Assembly: GCA_002314685.1 (NCBI GenBank)
Contig: DCHB01000063.1
Coordinates: 1 to 14,927 of the forward strand
Origin: Clostridiales bacterium UBA1763
GTDB taxonomy: Bacteria; Bacillota; Clostridia; Oscillospirales; Oscillospiraceae
Length of the DNA: 14,927 nucleotides
Reading direction: 5' to 3'
The first letter of the stretch is position 1; every line of letters begins with the position of its first letter. Below, piece by piece: positions 14,447 to 14,927 of the stretch. The notes under the pieces were generated by a model. That model was not told the DNA's origin, made no database searches, and worked only from the letters and a program-made list of their open reading frames with translations. The position numbers and the translations under genes are program-made.

Positions 14447-14927
14447 TTAGCCGTTCTGTTTTTCCATCAGCTCCTGTGCCGCCAACAGCAAGCCCAGTTT
14501 ACCGGATTCGTAGGTCAGCCCGCCCTGCAAATATGCCGTGTAGGGCTCACGCATCGGCGCATCGGCAGAAAGCTCAATGGAAGCTCCCTGTACAAACGCG
14601 CCCGCCGCCATCACAACCTCATCCGCATACCCGGGCATTGCCCACGGTTCAGGGGTCACAAAGGAATCCACCGGCGCACCCGACTGGATACCCTTCATAA
14701 AGGCAAGCAAGGGCTGGGGTTTTCCGAAAATAATCGTCTGGATAATGTCATGGCGTTCCTCGTCCGGCGCGGGGTCTACCCGATACCCGAGATGCTCCAT
14801 CAGTCCTGCCGCAAACACGGCGGTTTTCAGTGCCTGTGCGGTGATATGAGGAGCTAAAAACAGTCCCTGATACAGACTGCGGTTCTGACCCAGAGAGCTT
14901 CCGCATTCGCGCCCTATCCCCGGGACG
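14447..14927 (-). CDS. Met-gamma-lyase-family PLP enzyme (aluminium-resistance-protein family), C-terminal part
   Basis: The frame enters from the window edge (first full codon at 14926) and ends at 14447, leaving about 159 C-terminal residues. The visible start, VPGIGRECGSSLGQNRSLYQ, is directly followed by GLFLAPHITAQALKTAVFAA. Further on are DIIQTIIFGKP, GAPVDSFVTPEPWAMPGY and GASIELSADAPMREPYTAYL. These match the end of the family named aluminium resistance protein/methionine gamma-lyase (Pfam Met_gamma_lyase), a PLP-dependent, Cys/Met-metabolism-type enzyme group with poorly settled function. The PLP-binding lysine must lie outside the window. The GTG at 14818 is internal and not a real start. 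The stop codon sits in a small hairpin (14439-14444 with 14451-14456) without a U-tract, and fucosidase transcription may continue from this gene. Confidence 0.9.
   Translation of the reverse strand, partial: VPGIGRECGSSLGQNRSLYQGLFLAPHITAQALKTAVFAAGLMEHLGYRVDPAPDEERHDIIQTIIFGKPQPLLAFMKGIQSGAPVDSFVTPEPWAMPGYADEVVMAAGAFVQGASIELSADAPMREPYTAYLQGGLTYESGKLGLLLAAQELMEKQNG

Noticed and set aside
14439..14456. Terminator after the PLP-enzyme gene
   Set aside because: The 6-bp stem overlaps the stop codon and is not followed by a T-run on the minus strand.

Overview
The window looks like a chromosomal segment of an anaerobic, gut-type Firmicute (Clostridia, probably Oscillospiraceae/Ruminococcaceae-like). 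This is inferred from a sodium-dependent (NSS) transporter of a type common in such bacteria, a BspA-like leucine-rich-repeat/FN3 surface protein, formate-tetrahydrofolate ligase, a GH29 fucosidase, a Met-gamma-lyase-family PLP enzyme, moderate GC with AT-rich intergenic DNA, and GGAGG-type ribosome binding sites. No tRNA, rRNA, CRISPR array or insertion sequence was found.

Layout. 1-1899: an NSS transporter on the minus strand, with a strong terminator and a recognisable promoter and leader. 1900-2363: a 460-base gap with two divergent promoters. 2364-2915: a purine-type phosphoribosyltransferase (+), converging on tadA (-, 2954-3400) across a shared bidirectional terminator. 3401-3698: non-coding DNA with a perfect 14-bp hairpin and a 48-bp direct repeat. 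3699-4697: phosphate acetyltransferase (-), divergent from a two-gene operon (+) in which a small XRE-type regulator overlaps lepA (EF-4) by four bases. 7141-9441: FN3 domains plus BspA-type LRRs (+), with a 69-bp tandem repeat but no usable start codon or signal peptide. A shared terminator separates it from a long minus-strand run: upp, tsaB, tsaE, fhs, an alpha-L-fucosidase and the C-terminal part of a Met-gamma-lyase-family enzyme cut by the window edge.

How the genes relate. Most are housekeeping: tRNA modification (TadA; TsaB and TsaE for t6A), translation (LepA), base salvage (Upp and the Apt-like enzyme), acetyl-phosphate metabolism (Pta) and one-carbon metabolism (Fhs). The tight spacing from fhs through tsaE to tsaB suggests one transcript.

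I did not find a convincing new multi-gene system. The points most worth a second look are the missing 5' end of the surface-protein gene and the palindrome in front of it, a tyrosine-rich domain inserted in an extracellular loop of the transporter, the XRE-lepA coupling, a codon-usage break inside tsaE that could mark transfer or an assembly join, and two unexplained intergenic repeat-like elements.
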